64,000 bases of DNA from Anomaloglossus baeobatrachus (taxonomy: Eukaryota > Chordata > Amphibia > Anura > Aromobatidae): contig NC_134358.1 in NCBI RefSeq assembly GCF_048569485.1, forward strand, positions 548,815,597 to 548,879,596. Reading direction: 5' to 3'. Below, piece by piece: positions 24,872 through 36,529 of this stretch. A model generated the notes under the pieces. It saw only the letters and a list, made by a program, of their open reading frames with translations. It ran no database searches and was not told where the DNA came from. The position numbers and the translations under genes are program-made. Within the stretch, counting starts at the first letter, position 1. Each line of letters begins with the position of its first letter.

Positions 24872-26807
24872 GGGTATGTGCGCACTAGGCGTTTTTTTCA
24901 CGCTGCGTTTTTGTCTCAAAAAACGCACCCGCGGCTAAAACACGTGACAAACGCATGCGTTTTTACCGCGATTTGGTGCGTTTTTTGCTGCGTTTTTGCT
25001 CACTGCGTTTTTAATCAGTGCACAATGCGATTAAAGATTGTTGATGGAAAAAAAAAAAAAAAAGGTCTGATGTCATTTCCTTCTTCAAAATGTTCATTGT
25101 ATGCAGGAGAGCAGACAGCAGCTGCAGAACTACAAGGCTCAGCATCCTCCATCCAGGACTGTATGCAGGAGTTTTTTGCCCAAAAAGAAAAAAAAAAATG
25201 ACATGGGCTTTGCCATATTTTTGTATGCTAGCCAGGTACAGCAGGCAGGTACAGGCTGCCCCCAATCCCCAGCTGCCTATGTGTACCCGGCTGGGAATCA
25301 AAAATATAGGGAAGCCCTTTATTTTATTTTATTTTTTTATTTCATGAATTTCAAGAAATAATTAAAAAAAAAATGACATAGGCTTCGCCCAATTTTTGAG
25401 TCCAGCCAGGTACAACTAGGCAGCTGGGGATTGGAATCCGCAGTGCAGAGTGCCCAAACTTTCTGGGCACCCCCGCTGCGAATTGCAGTCCGCAGCCACC
25501 CCAGAAAATGGCGCTTTCATAGAAGCGCCATCTTCTGGCGCTGTATCCAACTCTTCCAGCTACCCTGGTGACGGTGGCTCGCTGGGTAATAATGGAGTTA
25601 GGGCTAGCTGTATATTATCAGCTGGCCCTAAGCCCGAAATTCATGGTGTCACGCCAATAGACATAGACATGGCCACCATGAATTTCTAGTAATGATACAA
25701 AAAAAAACCACAACGCACAGAAAAATATTTTTATTAGAAATAAAACACAACACAATTAGTGACTCCATCTTTATTGAAATAAAGAACCCCCCTCCTCCGC
25801 AGTAATCCTGGGTCAAGGGTCCCGCGCCGTCCAATCCGGATCCAATATCATCTGATCGGTTTGCTGGCAGGCATACCGATCAGATGATCTGTCAGGTTAA
25901 ACTACGTGAATCACATGACACATCAGCTGATTGTATAAAAGCCGATTATACAATCAGCTGATGCATCAGTAGAAAAAAATAAATAAATAAATACTCACTT
26001 ATGTGCTGATTACCGGCAGCTCCTGGAGCGATCGATCGGACGGGAGTCTGATCCTGTCCCATCGCTGCAGGAGCTGCCGGTAATCAGCTGATGAAGTCCC
26101 CTGACGGCAGGATCAGCTGATAGCCGGCCGGGCGCGAAAAAGCCGGCGACACCGCGAGAATTACGATCAGCTGATGCGTCAGGTGACTGCATCAGGTGAT
26201 CCACCGCCAGGTCCTGCAAGCTTCGTACGTGCCCCGGGGAGACTGCACACAGCCAGAGCGGCGGTACCGAGACAGGAGCTGTGAGCGGGCATTGCATCGG
26301 GACCCTGCAGACAGGTGAGTATGACATTTTTTTTCTACTGTTCACTTTTGTTTTTGCCGCTGCCTCCACCTCCCGCCCAGACATGACGCCGCACGGGAGC
26401 GGACATGGCACCGGGCGGGTTGTGGACGCAGCGGTGACGGTACCGGGAGGATTCACGCTTCTGTGTTTACCAACAGAAGGAATCCTCTTCCTGTACATGC
26501 CACTTTAGTACCCACCCCTTGCGTTTATAGCTGCGTTTTTAGTCATAGAAACGCAGCTATGTGCGTTTTTCATTGCGTTGTTGAACATCTCATTGAACTC
26601 AATGGGTGAAAAACGCCGGAAAAACGCAGAAATAATTGACATGCTGCATTTTTGTGGTCACCACAAAAACGCAGCTACAAAAAAACGCTGTGTGCGGACA
26701 GCACTTATGAAAACCCATAGACATTGCTGGGGAAGCAATGTCACTGCGTTTTCAGCACAAAAACGCGGTAAAAAACGCCGCTAAAAACGCCTAGTGCGCA
26801 CAAGGCC
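24872..26807. mobile_element. PIF/Harbinger-like element, 1.94 kb
   Basis: The terminal repeats GGGTATGTGCGCACTAGGCG and the inverse of GGCCTTGTGCGCACTAGGCG agree at the TGTGCGCACTAGGCG core. TTA at 24869-24871 and 26808-26810 forms the 3-bp target duplication. The outer 150-250 bp on each side are rich in GCGTTTTT / AAAAACGC. The interior holds palindromes (CATCAGCTGATTGTATAA with TTATACAATCAGCTGATG; CTGCCGGTAATCAG inverted) and no transposase ORF, so it is non-autonomous. Confidence 0.7.
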
Positions 26808-27350
26808 TTACTGTTCTGGACGGAGAAGCCTTCTCTCTCCAAAAACTGAACCTCGGCTCACAGGAGAATCATGCAAACATCTGATTGTTCAGGAAATAGA
26901 CGTCTTCTGTTGCCAAAAGATGGACATATCAAGCATTCGACCATCTTACCGGTCAGGAAGGAGACCCCTTCTGTATCCAAGAGCTCAATGTACTTAAAAC
27001 CATGGAGATGCACAGACATCTTACGGTTCAGGAAGGAGACACTTCTATTTACAAGACATCAATGAACTAATGACCATAGCTACGCACAGCCATCTTACCA
27101 TTCTGGAATGAGAAGCCTTCTGCCTCCCATAGATGGTCCTACTAAAGCATGCAGCCATCTTACCGTTCAGGAAGGAGACGCCTTTAGTCTCCAAAAACTG
27201 AACACCATGATAGGAGGACACAACCATTTTGACGTAGAGCAAGGAGGTGCTCATGCTTTCCAATAGATGGATGAACCAAACCCCATCGACGCGAACAGCC
27301 ATCGCCTGGTTCAAAAAGGAGACCTATTCTGTCCCATGAGATCAACATAC
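26808..27350. repeat. Degenerate ~80-bp tandem array, right part
   Basis: About six further units (GCCATCTTACCATTCTGGAA, CATCTTACGGTTCAGGAAGG). The last units fade into unique sequence by about 27350. Confidence 0.6.
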
Positions 27351-27870
27351 TAAAAACACTGGTATATGCCCAGTAGGACATATGGAAAGGGTCATCCAAA
27401 TCGGAGCACTCCTGTTCGGAGGAGGGAGGCAAACCCAAAACCTCCAGACCTGACTAGAAAATGTTTCTTTACCAGTTTCCAAATCTATCAAGAAATCAAC
27501 TGCAGAAGACCTATTTTCTTCTGAGATCCATGATATTTACCCTCTCAAGGTCCTCACTTCTCCAGAGATTAAGGGCTTAGTGGTCACCATATTGGACGTT
27601 ACACTCCAGTTTGATCCTGGTTCTTGATGGCCCTAAACCTCTCTGCCACATCAGGACACACTAATATTATACATGGCATGTGGCAGGTGGAGAACCCTGT
27701 TATCTATTGTACATTCAAGCCCCTGAGTTTCGCGTCATGCCTTCATGTAAATCAACCTGCTCAAACCACGGGCAGCATAAATCAGATTCCAGCTACACGG
27801 GTATCTATTGCCTCGAATGCTCCAGTGTTTTCAGAGAAAATATAGTTGGGAGAGTCGGGAGCCTCATGGA
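27351..27870. other. Intron 2 sequence, nothing recognised
   Basis: No exon, repeat or strong motif was recognised. Confidence 0.45.
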
Positions 27871-27879
27871 CAAATCACA

Positions 27880-28850
27880 TTTCTGACTATTGCGGCTCTT
27901 CCCACCTCTGCTTGAAGTGATCGGCAGGTCTCTCGTTATGGAAGAGACCTGTCAATCGTCTGCAGCAGCCCTGAGACCCAGAAGGACCCCACTGCTGACA
28001 CTGAGACATAGAAAAGCTAGACTGCAGTTTGCCAAAATGTACGTGAGTAACCATAAACCTTCTGAGAAAGAATCTTATGGACAATGAGACCAAGATAGAA
28101 CTTTTTGCTAAAGCACATTGTTCTACTATTTACCAAAAAACGGAATGAGGCCTAAAAAAGAAAAGAACACAAGACCTACAGTCAGATATGGTGGAGGTCA
28201 GAGATGTTTTGGGGATGTTTTGCTGCCTTTGGCACTGGGGGCCTTCACTGTGTGCAAGGCATCATGAAATCTGAAGATAACTAAATGATTTTGGATGGCA
28301 ATGTAGTGCCCAGTGTCATAAAAGTGGGGTGTGTGTCCTAGGTCATAGGTCTTCGTGCAGGACAATGACTCCAAAAATACTTCAAGAAGCCCCAGAAATG
28401 GATGGAAACAAAGCGCTGGAGAGTCCTGAAGTGAGAACAATGAGTCCGGATCTAAACCCCATTGACACCTGTGGAGAGTTCTTAAAATTGCTGTTGGGAG
28501 AAGAGAAGACGCCTTCAGATATGAGAGACCTGGAGCAGATTATAAAGAAGAGTCCGAGATTCCAGGTGAGAGGAGGAAGAAGCTTGTGGACGGGTATAGG
28601 AGGCGACTGATTGCAGGTATTTATTCCAAAGGGTAAAGGGCGCGCAGCCAAATATTTAGTGGAGGGGGACAATGATTTTGTCCTTACCACTTTTGGAGTT
28701 TTGAGCAAAATTTTGTCCAATTTTCCTGTGCTGTTCTAATACACGCAAAGGAAATAAACATGTAAATAACAAAACGTGGAATTGTAGTAATTTTCTTGGA
28801 GAAATCCATCATTTTCTGGGGCGCTATCACTTTCGGCCATGACTGTGTGT
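27880..28850 (+). pseudogene. Tc1/mariner remnant, family 3 (+ strand)
   Basis: Eroded transposase reading left to right: KARLQFAKMYVSNHKPSEKE near 28015, DNETKIELFAKAHCS near 28083, a YGGGQRCFGDVLLPLALG-like stretch near 28190, then an MSPDLNPIDTCGE catalytic block near 28440, where the IENLW glutamate is replaced by Asp-Thr. The 3' end carries TTTCGGCCATGACTGTG, the same terminal type as at 1183, 4316 and 42019. Multiple stops and frameshifts; not functional. Confidence 0.65.
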
Positions 28851-29340
28851 ATTTTTCTAGGCTGTATTGAATGTTTCTCCTGCGCAGATGAGGATGAAGC
28901 ACAACACAGATCTTTATGCACAGACACGTTTTTCATTTATGGATGATTTGCGGCTCAGGCTCGGGCGCGGTGACCTCCGCTCTCTATGATTTCTATGGAG
29001 CAGCTTAGCGAGACGTTTCCTGCTCTTTATCTGTCCGTATTAGCGAGGCGGATGGTGTTTTTTGATGGAGCGGCAGAAAAGCGGTTCCTGGGAGTGGATC
29101 ACTGGTTTATGGCTTTGAAAATCCACGCGGAGAAGTTCTCCAGAAGAGCTGACGCTTCTCGCTCCTGTGCGGGCGGAGATCGGGGGCTGAGTTTTTATGA
29201 TTCAACTTTTCCCAAAATAAATGATCCCAGTGGTTAAGAACTGGATTTTCACGGCCGTTGCAGAGAAGGAGCACATCATTGTCTATGGGACTGTCAAGCC
29301 CAGCACACAAAAACGGAAAAAGATGATGTTATAGATCGTT
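28851..29340. other. Unique-looking intron 2 sequence
   Basis: No similarity to other parts of the window. GC-moderate block at 28950-29240 with no recognisable exon. Confidence 0.35.
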
Positions 29341-29344
29341 CATT

Positions 29345-29935
29345 GCGCATAGTCTACCATTGTTCTCACCAGCTCATTTCCCACTATGTGCTGAAGAGAA
29401 TAATGATCTTTTTTGGGCAAGCCAACAAATTATTTCACCTGACGAACAAGCTTTTTTTGCCCGTTCATCAGGTGATCGGCAACTGGCTTAGAATGCAAGA
29501 TTATGGGGAAGGAACGTTCCTCATTCCCACTTTGTACTGCCAGGAATAATGATCATTTTCTGTAACCCAAAAGATCATTTCACCTGACGAACAAGCTTTT
29601 TTGCCCGTTCATCAGGTGATTGGGCAGCTGGTTTAGACTGCAAGACTATGGAGAAGGAACGTTCCTCGTTCCTCACTTCCCACTTTGTGCTGCCAGGAAT
29701 AATGATGAATTTTCTGCAACCCAGAAGATCATTTCACCTGACGAACAAGCTTTTATTGCCCGTTCATCAGGTGATCGGCAGCTGGTTTAGAATGCAAGAT
29801 TATGGGAAAGGAATGTTCCTCATTCCCACTTTGTGCTGCCAGGAATAATGATGAATTTTCTGCAACCCAAAAGATCATTTCACCTGACGAACAAGTCTTT
29901 TTTGCCTGTTCATTAGGTGTATATACTGCAAGTTT
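29345..29935. repeat. ~145-bp tandem repeat with hairpin units
   Basis: Four copies. Each contains TTTCACCTGACGAACAAGC and the inverse GCCCGTTCATCAGGTGA, so every unit can form a stem-loop, followed by GGAACGTTCCTCATTCCCAC and TGCCAGGAATAATGAT. Confidence 0.8.
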
Positions 29936-30330
29936 ATGGTGAACGAACGTCCCTCATGCGGGATGGGTTGTTGATGCCCCTCATTGCCACAACCAATGCC
30001 ACCTCCCTGGAACTGCGTAATTGCCAGACTTATAGGATTCCGGGCCCACGGCTGGTGGGTTGGCTGAATAATACCGCAGTAGGTGAGTGTAGGTATATAA
30101 CGTTAGGATACAAAATGTCGTATAAGGATATGTACGCATGTTGCCGATTTGGTGCAGACATTTTCTGCACTTTTTGGCGGGAACATGACCCCAAAAATGG
30201 GTGCTTTTTTCTTAATGAAGTCAATGGGTGAAAGGGCTGAAAAACGCAGGAACGTAGCAGAAAATAAACCTGCAGATTAGGGCCACAATCTGCATCAAAT
30301 CTGCATAAAAAAATACATTGTGTGCAAACA

Positions 30331-31340
30331 GGCTATGTGCACACGCTGCAGATTTGTGCAGAAATTTTCATGCGAGATCAAGATGCAGCATCGGATGAGT
30401 TCGGCATGGAGCGTAGGAAGAGTTTGGGATGGAGCGTCAGAAGAGTTTGGGAGGGAGGGTCAGAGCGTTTGGGAGGGAGCGCGGTGAAGAGCGTTTGGGA
30501 GGGAGCGCGGTGAAGAGCGTTTGGGAGGGAGCGCGGTGAAGAGCGTTTGGGAGGGAGCGCGGTGAAGAGCGTTTGGGAGGGAGCGCGGTGAAGAGCGTTT
30601 GGGAGGGAGCGCGGTGAAGAGCGTTTGGGAGGGAGCGCGGTGAAGAGCGTTTGGGAGGGAGCGCGGTGAAGAGCGTTTGGGAGGGAGCGCGGTGAAGAGC
30701 GTTTGGGAGGGAGCGCGGTGAAGAGCGTTTGGGAGGGAGCGCGGTGAAGAGCGTTTTGGGAGGGAGCGCGGTGAAGAGCATTTGGGAGGGAGCGCGGGGA
30801 AGAGCATTTGGGAGGGAGCGCGGGGAAGAGCGTTTGGGAGGGAGCGCGGGGAAGAGCGTTTGGGAGGGAGCGCGGGGAAGAGCGTTTGGGAGGGAGCGCG
30901 GGGAAGAGCGTTTGGGAGGGAGCGCGGGGAAGAGCGTTTGGGAGGGAGCGCGGGGAAGAGCGTTTGGGAGGGAGCGCGGGGAAGAGCGTTTGGGAGGGAG
31001 CGCGGTGAAGAGCGTTTGGGAGGGAGCGCGGGGAAGAGCGTTTGGGAGGGAGCGCGGGGAAGAGCGTTTGGGAGGGAGCGCGGTGAAGAGCGTTTGGGAG
31101 GGAGCGCGGGGAAGAGCGTTTTGGGAGGGAGCGCGGGGAAGAGCGTTTTGGTAGGGAGCGCGGGGAAGAGCGTTTTGGGACCGAGCGCGGGGAAGAGCGT
31201 TTTGGGACCGAGCTTGAAAATGTTAAATTCCATAGACTTTGCTGGTTTCAGGAGAGGCATGCATATTTTGATGCAAATTTAAAAAAAAAAAAATAAAAAA
31301 AAAATGCGTCAAAAACTGCAGCGTGTGCACTCAGCCTAAG
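30331..31340. mobile_element. MITE with GGCTATGTGCACACGCTGCAG-type ends
   Basis: The left end GGCTATGTGCACACGCTGCA and the inverse right end CTGCAGCGTGTGCACTCAGC frame a 26-bp minisatellite that fills most of the element. The flanks (ACA left, TAA right) do not give a clean target duplication. A related, unresolved end lies just left at 30240-30330. Confidence 0.55.
30430..31210. repeat. 26-bp G-rich minisatellite
   Basis: About 30 units of GAGCGTTTGGGAGGGAGCGC followed by GGTGAA. Variants are blocked: GGTGAA dominates to about 30770 and GGGGAA after about 30790, with three scattered GGTGAA returns. This shows amplification from two founder units. The sense strand is G-rich. Confidence 0.95.
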
Positions 31341-32020
31341 GGAGCAGTCTCCTCCGGTATTCTCCCCCGGCTCGGGGAGATGTCAGTCTGTCTTGCCGCT
31401 CTATTAGCCGGCTGACAAAGAAATAAGATTGCAATCACACCAGCTCGCGCCCCTCTGAACATCGTCTCCTCCGTCTTCCCGGCCTCCGCTGCTCAATTAG
31501 TTGCCGTTCAGCTTCTGAAAGTGTTAAGGGCGCACATGAATCATTTGCTTCTTCACCTTCTGATTTTTTTTATGTATTTTCCCCATAAGCCACAGTCTGG
31601 AATTTTACATCATAATTTAGTCTGTCGCCAGGCAACGGCAGATGTGCGGCCCGGAGTCATCGTCTAACTATAAAAAATCATGATCATCATCCATCTGACT
31701 TCTAAAATCCTTCCATGTGATCGACAGCGACGGACACTGGAAACCGCCCTATGTATAGGTACATGGCATAAAATACTCTGTCCCATCGGGTCCAACCTAT
31801 AGCCTTACATGTGGATCTAGAGGACTGCAACCCCCCCGGGGGTAGATGCCACCCACCCCATATTGGGGAGGGGGGGATATTTCCTATCTCTACATATGAC
31901 AATCTGACTAGTTCTCTGAATCAACATCTCATCAAAATCTCTCACCCATAAACTGTAGTATTTTTTTCTACGTGGTCATCTGGGCCCTCTGAATTTTTTT
32001 GTGTGAATTGACCATTACAA
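31341..32020. other. Unique-looking intron 2 sequence with RFX-like site
   Basis: No repeat was recognised. GTCGCCAGGCAAC (31624-31636) resembles an RFX X-box (inverted half-sites GTNNCC and GGNAAC with one spacer base). The function is speculative. Confidence 0.3.
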
Positions 32021-32027
32021 CAGTTTC

Positions 32028-32490
32028 ATCGTAAGGGAGTTCGGGAGGGAGCGTCGTAAGGGAGTTCGGGAGGGAGCGTCGTAAGGGAGTTCGGGAGGGA
32101 GCGTCGTAAGGGAGTTCGGGAGGGAGCGTCGTAAGGGAGTTCGGGAGGGAACGTCGTAAGGGGGTTCGGGAGGAAACGTCGTAAGGGGGTTCGGGAGGAA
32201 ACGTCGTAAGGGGGTTCGGGAGGGAACGTCGTAAGGGGGTTCGGGAGGGAGCGTCGTAAGGGAGTTCGGGAGGGAGCGTCGTAAGGGAGTTCGGGAGGGA
32301 GCGTCGTAAGGGAGTTCGGGAGGGAGCGTCGTAAGGGAGTTCGGGAGGGAGCGTCGTAAGGGAGTTCGGGAGGGAGCGTCGTAAGGGAGTTCGGGAGGGA
32401 GCGTCGTAAGGGAGTTCGGGAGGGAGCGTCGTAAGGGAGTTCGGGAGGGAGCGTCGTAAGGGAGTTTGGGAGGGAGCATCGTAAGGGAGT
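32028..32490. repeat. 25-bp G-rich minisatellite
   Basis: About 18 units of GTAAGGGAGTTCGGGAGGGA followed by GCGTC, with a central patch of GGGGTTCGGGAGGAAACGTC variants (32155-32235). The core TTCGGGAGGGAGCG is almost the same as in the 26-bp array 800 bp upstream. Confidence 0.95.
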
Positions 32491-32699
32491 TCCATAGTCT
32501 CGCTGCTTCTACAACAAAAAAAAAATCATGATCGTTCTGCTCGTACTATAAAGAATCCGTAGTCTTATTAATTGATTGTACACTATAATGTCCATAGTCT
32601 CACTGCTCGTAAGGCAAAAAATGTAGTTTCATTGCTTGTACTGTGAATAATCCATAGTCTCACTGCTCGTACACAAAAGAATCCATACTCTTGCCACTT

Positions 32700-32888
32700 G
32701 GAGGCCGCGTAGCTGTCGGGCTGGGTGGGCCGAGACCGTGTAGCTGTCGGGCTAGGTGGGCCGAGTCCGCGTAGCTGTCGGGCCAGTTGGGCCGAGTCCA
32801 CGTAGCGGGCGGGCTGGGTGGGCGGAGACTGCGTAGCGGGCAGGCTGGGTGGACGGAGACTGCGTAGCGGGCGGGCTGGGTGGGCGAA
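32700..32888. repeat. 31-bp minisatellite
   Basis: Six units of the form GCGTAGCTGTCGGGCTGGGT followed by GGGCCGAGACC; the last three have TAGCGGGCGGGCTGGGTGGG. Confidence 0.85.
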
Positions 32889-33126
32889 AATAATGTCCCC
32901 ACATGGTGAGCGTCAGTCCAGGTCATTGTGGAATTGTTAAATATTAGGAATAATGGTTGGTGTATCGGAAGACGTAATTCCTGCAGACCCCGGGGGAGGG
33001 GGGATGTAGCTGCTCCTGGTGATCTATATGGCACCTCTGTAATAAGTGCCTTCCGGTATCCTCTCGGGACGCGCTATTTCTCACACTCCATGATTAGTAT
33101 TTACTAGTATCTTTATATATTTACAG

Positions 33127-33249
33127 GAAGAGCAACGAGAGCCCCGGGAACAGGCGACCGATCCTCTGGCCGAGCAGGAGCTCATCAACAGCATCGAGGA
33201 GGTTTATTTTTCGAATGATTCTCTTGACATTATGAAGTATGAGCTGGAG
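33127..33249 (+). CDS. vps50: vps50 coding exon 3 (residues 35-75)
   Basis: 123 bp after atttacag, encoding [20 protein letters not shown], then [20 protein letters not shown], then E. The stretch [23 protein letters not shown] is the highly conserved beginning of the VPS54-like N domain. Donor GAG|gttagt at 33250. Phase 0 at both ends. This is the longest exon in the window and the one that identifies the gene most securely. Confidence 0.96.
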
Positions 33250-33326
33250 GTTAGTAACCGAGTACCGAGGGTCATTAGAAGCTATATATCTATACACATG
33301 CATGTGCAGATTGCTGGGCATCTTCC

Positions 33327-33735
33327 TTAGAGGGAATCTGTCATCAGGTCTTTGCCTCCTAATTTTGGAGCATCATAATGTCAGAAATGTGATGTGTCAC
33401 TTACTGGGCTGCTTAAGTCTAGTTTTTATAAAATCACAGTTTTATCAGCAGGAGATTATCATTAGAGAACTAGTAATGACATGTAGCTCCTCCACAACTA
33501 CTTCTTCACCACTGATTGGCAGCTTTCTGACTATGCACAGTGTATACAGAAAGCTGTCAATCAATGGTGTGGGCGGAACTATACAGAGCTTAGTACTCAG
33601 AGAACTGCTAGAGCTCCAACAGATAAAACAAAGATTTTATCAAATCTACAGCAAGCAGCTCAGTAAGTGACACATCACTGGACTAAGAGTCTCTGCCGCT
33701 ACATCAGGCTGTTCTCATAGCAGATTCACTGTAAG
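33327..33735. mobile_element. T2-like MITE in intron 3
   Basis: Starts TTAGAGGGAATCTGTCATCA and ends GCAGATTCACTGTAA. Interior shares CACTTACTGGGCTGCTTAAG, CTGATTGGCAGCTTTCTG and CAGCTCAGTAAGTGACACAT with the copies at 6745 and 8405. Termini are slightly eroded. Confidence 0.65.
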
Positions 33736-33744
33736 GATACAACA

Positions 33745-34781
33745 ACTATAATACTGCCCCTGTGTACAAGAATATAACTACTATAATACTGCCCCTATGT
33801 ATAAGAATATAACTACTATAATACTGCCCCTATATACAAGAATATAACTACTATAATACTGCCCCTATGTACAAGAATATAACTACTATAATACTGCCCC
33901 TATGTACAAGAATATAACTACTATAATACTGCCCCCTATGTACAAGAATATAACTACTATAATACTGCTCCCTATGTACAAGAATATAACTACTATAATA
34001 CTGCCCCTATATACAAGAATATAACTACTATAATACTGCTCCTATATACAAGAATATAACTACTATAATACTGCTGCCTATGTACAAGAATATAACTACT
34101 ATAATACTGCTGCCTATGTACAAGAATATAACTACTATAATACTGCTCCCTATGTACAAGAATATAACTACTATAATACTGCTCCTATGTACAAGAATAT
34201 AACTACTATAATACTGCCCCTATATACAAGAATATAACTACTATAATATTGCTCCTATATACAAGAATATAACTACTATAATACTGCTCCCTATGTACAA
34301 GAATATAACTACTATAATACTGCTCCCTAGGTACAAGAATATAACTACTATAATACTGCCCCCTATGTACAAGAATATAACTACTATAATACTGCCCCCT
34401 ATGTACAAGAATATAACTACTATAATACTGCCCCTAATGTACAAGAATATAACTACTATAATACTACTCTTATGTACAAGAATATAACTACTATAATACT
34501 GCCCCTATGTACAAGAATATAACTACTATAATACTGCCCCCTATGTACAAGAATATAACTACTATAATACTGCCCCCAATGTACAAGAATATAACTACTA
34601 TAATACTGCCCCTAATGTACAAGAATATAACTACTATAATACTGCCCCTAATGTACAAGAATATAACTACTATAATACTACTCTTATGTACAAGAATATA
34701 ACTACTATAATACTGCCCCCTACGTACAAGAATATAACTACTATAATACTGCTCCTATGTACAAGAATATAACTACTATAA
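33745..34781. repeat. 35-37-bp tandem array, left part
   Basis: About 28 units of TACAAGAATATAACTACTAT followed by AATACTGCCCCTATG. The array resumes at 36194 after the inserted element. Length variants come from the C run. Confidence 0.95.
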
Positions 34782-36193
34782 AATTCAAAAAATGCCCTAA
34801 GGCAATTGGCAGCGCTTAACCAAAAACCTATATAGTCTCGCAGCTTGGTTCTAATGGTAGAGGAACCCCTTCACTCTACCAATTCATTTAAACACAAAGT
34901 AAAGGTTTTTTTAACCAAAAAAACGCAATAAACCAGCGCTAGATGGGTTTTTTCAATTTTATTGATATAAGACTTTTTCTATCCTTGTTTCAAGGCCAAA
35001 TATTTAATAAGACACACACTGATTATTAACAGGTCCAAGGACCGCATAAAACACATATAAAAAACAGAGGAATAATGCTTATAAAATTAAATATAATATT
35101 ATTCCTTTTATAAAACCACCATGCTCCAAGATGATACAATATTCACATTGAATTGGTTTGACTAGTTTAAACAAATTGCCCCGGCCGGTGGCACATGCTC
35201 TATTGCTTAAATATTTTTAACCGATGAATTAAGTGAAATACCAAACCACTCGGTTAGTTTGCACGCTTACTTTACACAATATAAGCATGCAGCGTTGTAT
35301 TTACTCCCAGACCTTTGGAGAAAAACTAAAACATTTATCCACAATGACACCCCTGATCCACGGTGTAAGTCAGCAGAGTTTTTTAGCAGAATTTAGTCTG
35401 CGGTATTTGAACCGGCTTTTCTCCTCCGATTAAGCTGGAACCGCTGCGTATGGGGTTAATTGGTTAACCTCCCAGAGCAGACACTTTGGGAGCAGCGGCC
35501 GCGATTAATGCTGGTTCTAAGGGAGGTATATAGTCAGCCAGACCCCTCCTTCCAAAGGCTATATATCACTTCAGAATACCGCAATCAGCCGGTCCCATAC
35601 ACTCTCAAATATACTTGCAATAAAACCATGCAAAGTCGCTGAAACCATAAAGGCTGGCTGTAGATAATAAGACAGCGATAGTTACTCAGCCTCTCCGGCG
35701 GGCAGTCCAGACCGTATTCAGTGTAGACTGACTGGATCCACGTAGGGAAGAAGTTGTATAGCAGGTTAGCACCACACTAGGTTCCGATCCGTTTCCAGGC
35801 AATGTAATGCCGCTGGAGGTGCCAGTGTGTGCTGGTTGGAGACACCGAAGGAGTCGGCAGTAATCTCTCAATTTCTCCGGCAAACCGTCCGGACCGTGTC
35901 CAATAGGTACAGATGGATTCCACACGGGAGAGAGATAGCTTGTCAGGTTATCACCACACAGATGAGGTAGGCAAGAACAGAGTCCTGATCCGACGCGCGT
36001 TTCGGGGGCGTGTGTCGGCCCCCTTCCTCAAGGATTTTATGCGGTCCTTGGACCTGTTAATAATCAGTGTGTTTCTTATTAAATATTTGGCCTTGAAACA
36101 AGGATAGAAAAAGTCTTATATCAATAAAATTGAAAAAACCCATCTAGCGCTGGTTTATTGCGTTTTTTTGGTTAAAAAAACCTTTACTTTGTG
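34782..36193 (-). mobile_element. Penelope-like (PLE-type) non-autonomous element
   Basis: 1412-bp insertion inside a tandem array. The 14-bp flank TATAACTACTATAA occurs at 34768-34781 and 36194-36207. It has 160-bp inverted arms (34892-35051 and 36035-36194) that differ at about one base by eye. The left arm is preceded by 111 bp without a counterpart. A hammerhead-like motif abuts the right arm. Inverted partial terminal repeats, variable 10-15-bp target duplications and hammerheads are known for Penelope-like elements. No reverse transcriptase is present. Alternative: a retrozyme-like or composite element. Confidence 0.6.
35987..36036 (-). ncRNA. Hammerhead ribozyme-like motif in PLE-type element
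   Basis: On the minus strand: stem I ATCC, core TTGAGGA (CUGANGA with U in place of the first C), stem II GGGGGC...GCCCCC, GAAA, self-complementary stem III ACGC/GCGT, cleavage triplet GTC, then GGAT pairing with ATCC. All helices pair; one core base deviates, so this copy is probably inactive or weak. The palindromic stem III fits the dimeric hammerheads of Penelope-like elements. Confidence 0.65.
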
Positions 36194-36352
36194 TATAACT
36201 ACTATAATACTGCCCCCTATGTACAAGAATATAACTACTATAATACTGCCCCTATGTACAAGAATATAACTACTATAATACTGCCCCTATGTACAAGAAT
36301 ATAACTACTATAATACTGCCCCTATGTACAAGAATATAACTACTATAATACT
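36194..36352. repeat. 35-37-bp tandem array, right part
   Basis: Four more units identical in type to those before the PLE-like insertion. Confidence 0.93.
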
Positions 36353-36457
36353 GTAATCCGCCTGTAGCACAGTGTTGGTGTAATGTATTTGGTATTCTCC
36401 GGGATGTTTCTGTGGCGCAGGATTATAATTGTGCTCTTGTTCCCCCCTCTTGTGTAG

Positions 36458-36529
36458 AAGTTGCCCCCAGTTCTCACGCTACATGAGATTGAGGAATACA
36501 GAGAGAAGCTGAAGAGACAGCAGGCTGCG
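36458..36529 (+). CDS. vps50: vps50 coding exon 4 (residues 76-99)
   Basis: 72 bp after tgtgtag, encoding KLPPVLTLHEIEEYREKLKR followed by QQAA. The human counterpart is [24 protein letters not shown] as recalled. The charged helix is the start of the coiled-coil-rich N region by which EARP/GARP subunits bundle together. Donor GCG|gtgagt. Phase 0 both sides. Confidence 0.95.

Noticed and set aside
30460-31282. Long frames on both strands (RALPNALHRAPS, GGSAGKSVWEGARGRAF)
   Set aside because: 26-bp minisatellite inside a MITE; simultaneous open frames on both strands argue against coding.
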